7,284 nt of DNA from the NCBI GenBank assembly GCA_902803795.1, contig CADCRC010000023.1:1-7284 (forward strand), in the 5' to 3' direction. Made by a program: the position numbers and the translations under genes. Source of the DNA: an uncultured Erysipelotrichaceae bacterium (GTDB lineage Bacteria > Bacillota_I > Bacilli_A > RF39 > UBA660). Shown piece by piece: positions 6,686-7,284 of the stretch. The notes under the pieces are model-generated. The model was not told the origin of the DNA. It saw only the letters and a list, made by a program, of their open reading frames with translations, and made no database searches. The stretch's first letter is position 1. Each line of letters opens with the position of its first letter.

Positions 6686-7284
6686 ATGAATAATAAAAAA
6701 AATGGTTTTACTTTAATTGAGTTGTTGGCGGTTATAGTAATTTTGGGTATTTTGGCAGTTACTGCTATTCCAGCAATCAATAGAGTTATTGAAAATTCTC
6801 GTAAGGATACTTTTGTTAATACGGCAAAAGAATATGCTGTACAGGCTACTAATTTGTTTTCAGGTGATAGTATAAAATGTTATTATTGTACTACTGATGA
6901 TGCAACTACAAGAGATGAAAAATGTTTAGCAGGTTATTTAAGTGGTGTTGGTGAAAATACTGGTTCATCTCCTGTTGTATCTAGTGCCTTAGATAATGGT
7001 TTGTATTTTATTCCTATTGATACAGAGGCTTCTGATAATACTGTTCCAGTATTACTTGAACAAGGTGGTAAATCTAGTTGGGGTAATCGTAATGTTGCAG
7101 GTTATGTATTAGTTGAGATTAAAGGAGCTGGTTCTAATAAGACTTATGATTATTATATTGCTTTATCAGATGGAACTCATTATGTTACTGCAGATAAATT
7201 AGCAAGTAAGTTAGATAGAAATGATATTAAATCAGATGGAACTGGATTAGATGTTAATTGGTTGCCTTATAATATGCTTAAATC
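6686..7284 (+). CDS. Type IV pilin-like protein with prepilin leader (pilin 2), 3' end outside window
   Basis: The frame is open from the ATG at 6686 to the window edge, giving 199 full codons without a stop. The leader M-N-N-K-K-N-G is followed by F-T-L-I-E-L-L-A-V-I-V-I-L-G, a class III prepilin signal cut after G7 with glutamate at mature position 5. The mature N-terminal helix reaches P29 and continues amphipathically with N-S-R-K-D-T-F-V-N-T-A-K. This resembles pilin 1 closely enough to call them paralogs. The globular part has C65 and C68 (C-Y-Y-C) and C80. It then has a G-G-K-S-S-W-G-N block at 127-134 and Y-V-L-V-E-I plus Y-D-Y-Y-I-A-L-S-D-G at 140-163, mirroring the pilin 1 core. It follows pilin 1 after 21 bases in the same unit. 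With the strong binding site it is a candidate major pilin. The stop and any further domain are not visible. Confidence 0.85.
   Translation, partial: MNNKKNGFTLIELLAVIVILGILAVTAIPAINRVIENSRKDTFVNTAKEYAVQATNLFSGDSIKCYYCTTDDATTRDEKCLAGYLSGVGENTGSSPVVSSALDNGLYFIPIDTEASDNTVPVLLEQGGKSSWGNRNVAGYVLVEIKGAGSNKTYDYYIALSDGTHYVTADKLASKLDRNDIKSDGTGLDVNWLPYNMLK

Overview
The window is very AT-rich and all genes lie on the + strand. It reads as a chromosomal piece of a low-G+C Gram-positive bacterium (Firmicutes/Bacilli). The YqeG, YqeH, TrmK and DnaG-RpoD proteins are all of Firmicutes type, arginine is mostly AGA, and Shine-Dalgarno sites are clear. Trp is TGG, and TGA works as a stop: dnaG ends in tandem TGA TGA. 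It therefore uses the standard bacterial code and not the Mycoplasma code. An uncultured gut Bacilli lineage is likely by style, but that is inference.

Region 1 (1-5821) looks like one long transcription unit. It starts inside a polysaccharide flippase-like membrane protein, already open at base 1. It continues through yqeG (HAD-type phosphatase), yqeH (circularly permuted ribosome-assembly GTPase), dnaG (primase), rpoD/sigA (primary sigma factor) and trmK (tRNA m1A22 methyltransferase). It ends at a clear intrinsic terminator that overlaps the trmK stop codon. Spacing is tight throughout: gaps of 7, 33 and 8 bases, and two 8-base overlaps of identical geometry (yqeG/yqeH and dnaG/rpoD). This is a variant of the macromolecular-synthesis operon: no rpsU precedes dnaG, and yqeGH, which in Bacillus sits in a different cluster, takes that place. 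Ribosome assembly, replication priming, housekeeping transcription and tRNA modification would thus be co-expressed.

Region 2 (5822-7284) is a separate unit. After a short AT-rich intergenic stretch with a weak promoter candidate come two tandem genes for type IV pilin-like proteins with class III prepilin leaders (cleavage at G|FTLxELL). The first is complete (244 aa). The second runs off the right edge (at least 199 aa). They are paralogous at the N terminus and share a YV...YxYY..L block further on, but the first has a long cysteine-containing C-terminal extension. Both are larger than the usual ComG competence pseudopilins. They may begin a pilin/pilus locus whose assembly genes lie outside the window. 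This is the least explained part of the window.

No tRNA, rRNA, CRISPR array, insertion sequence or riboswitch was seen.
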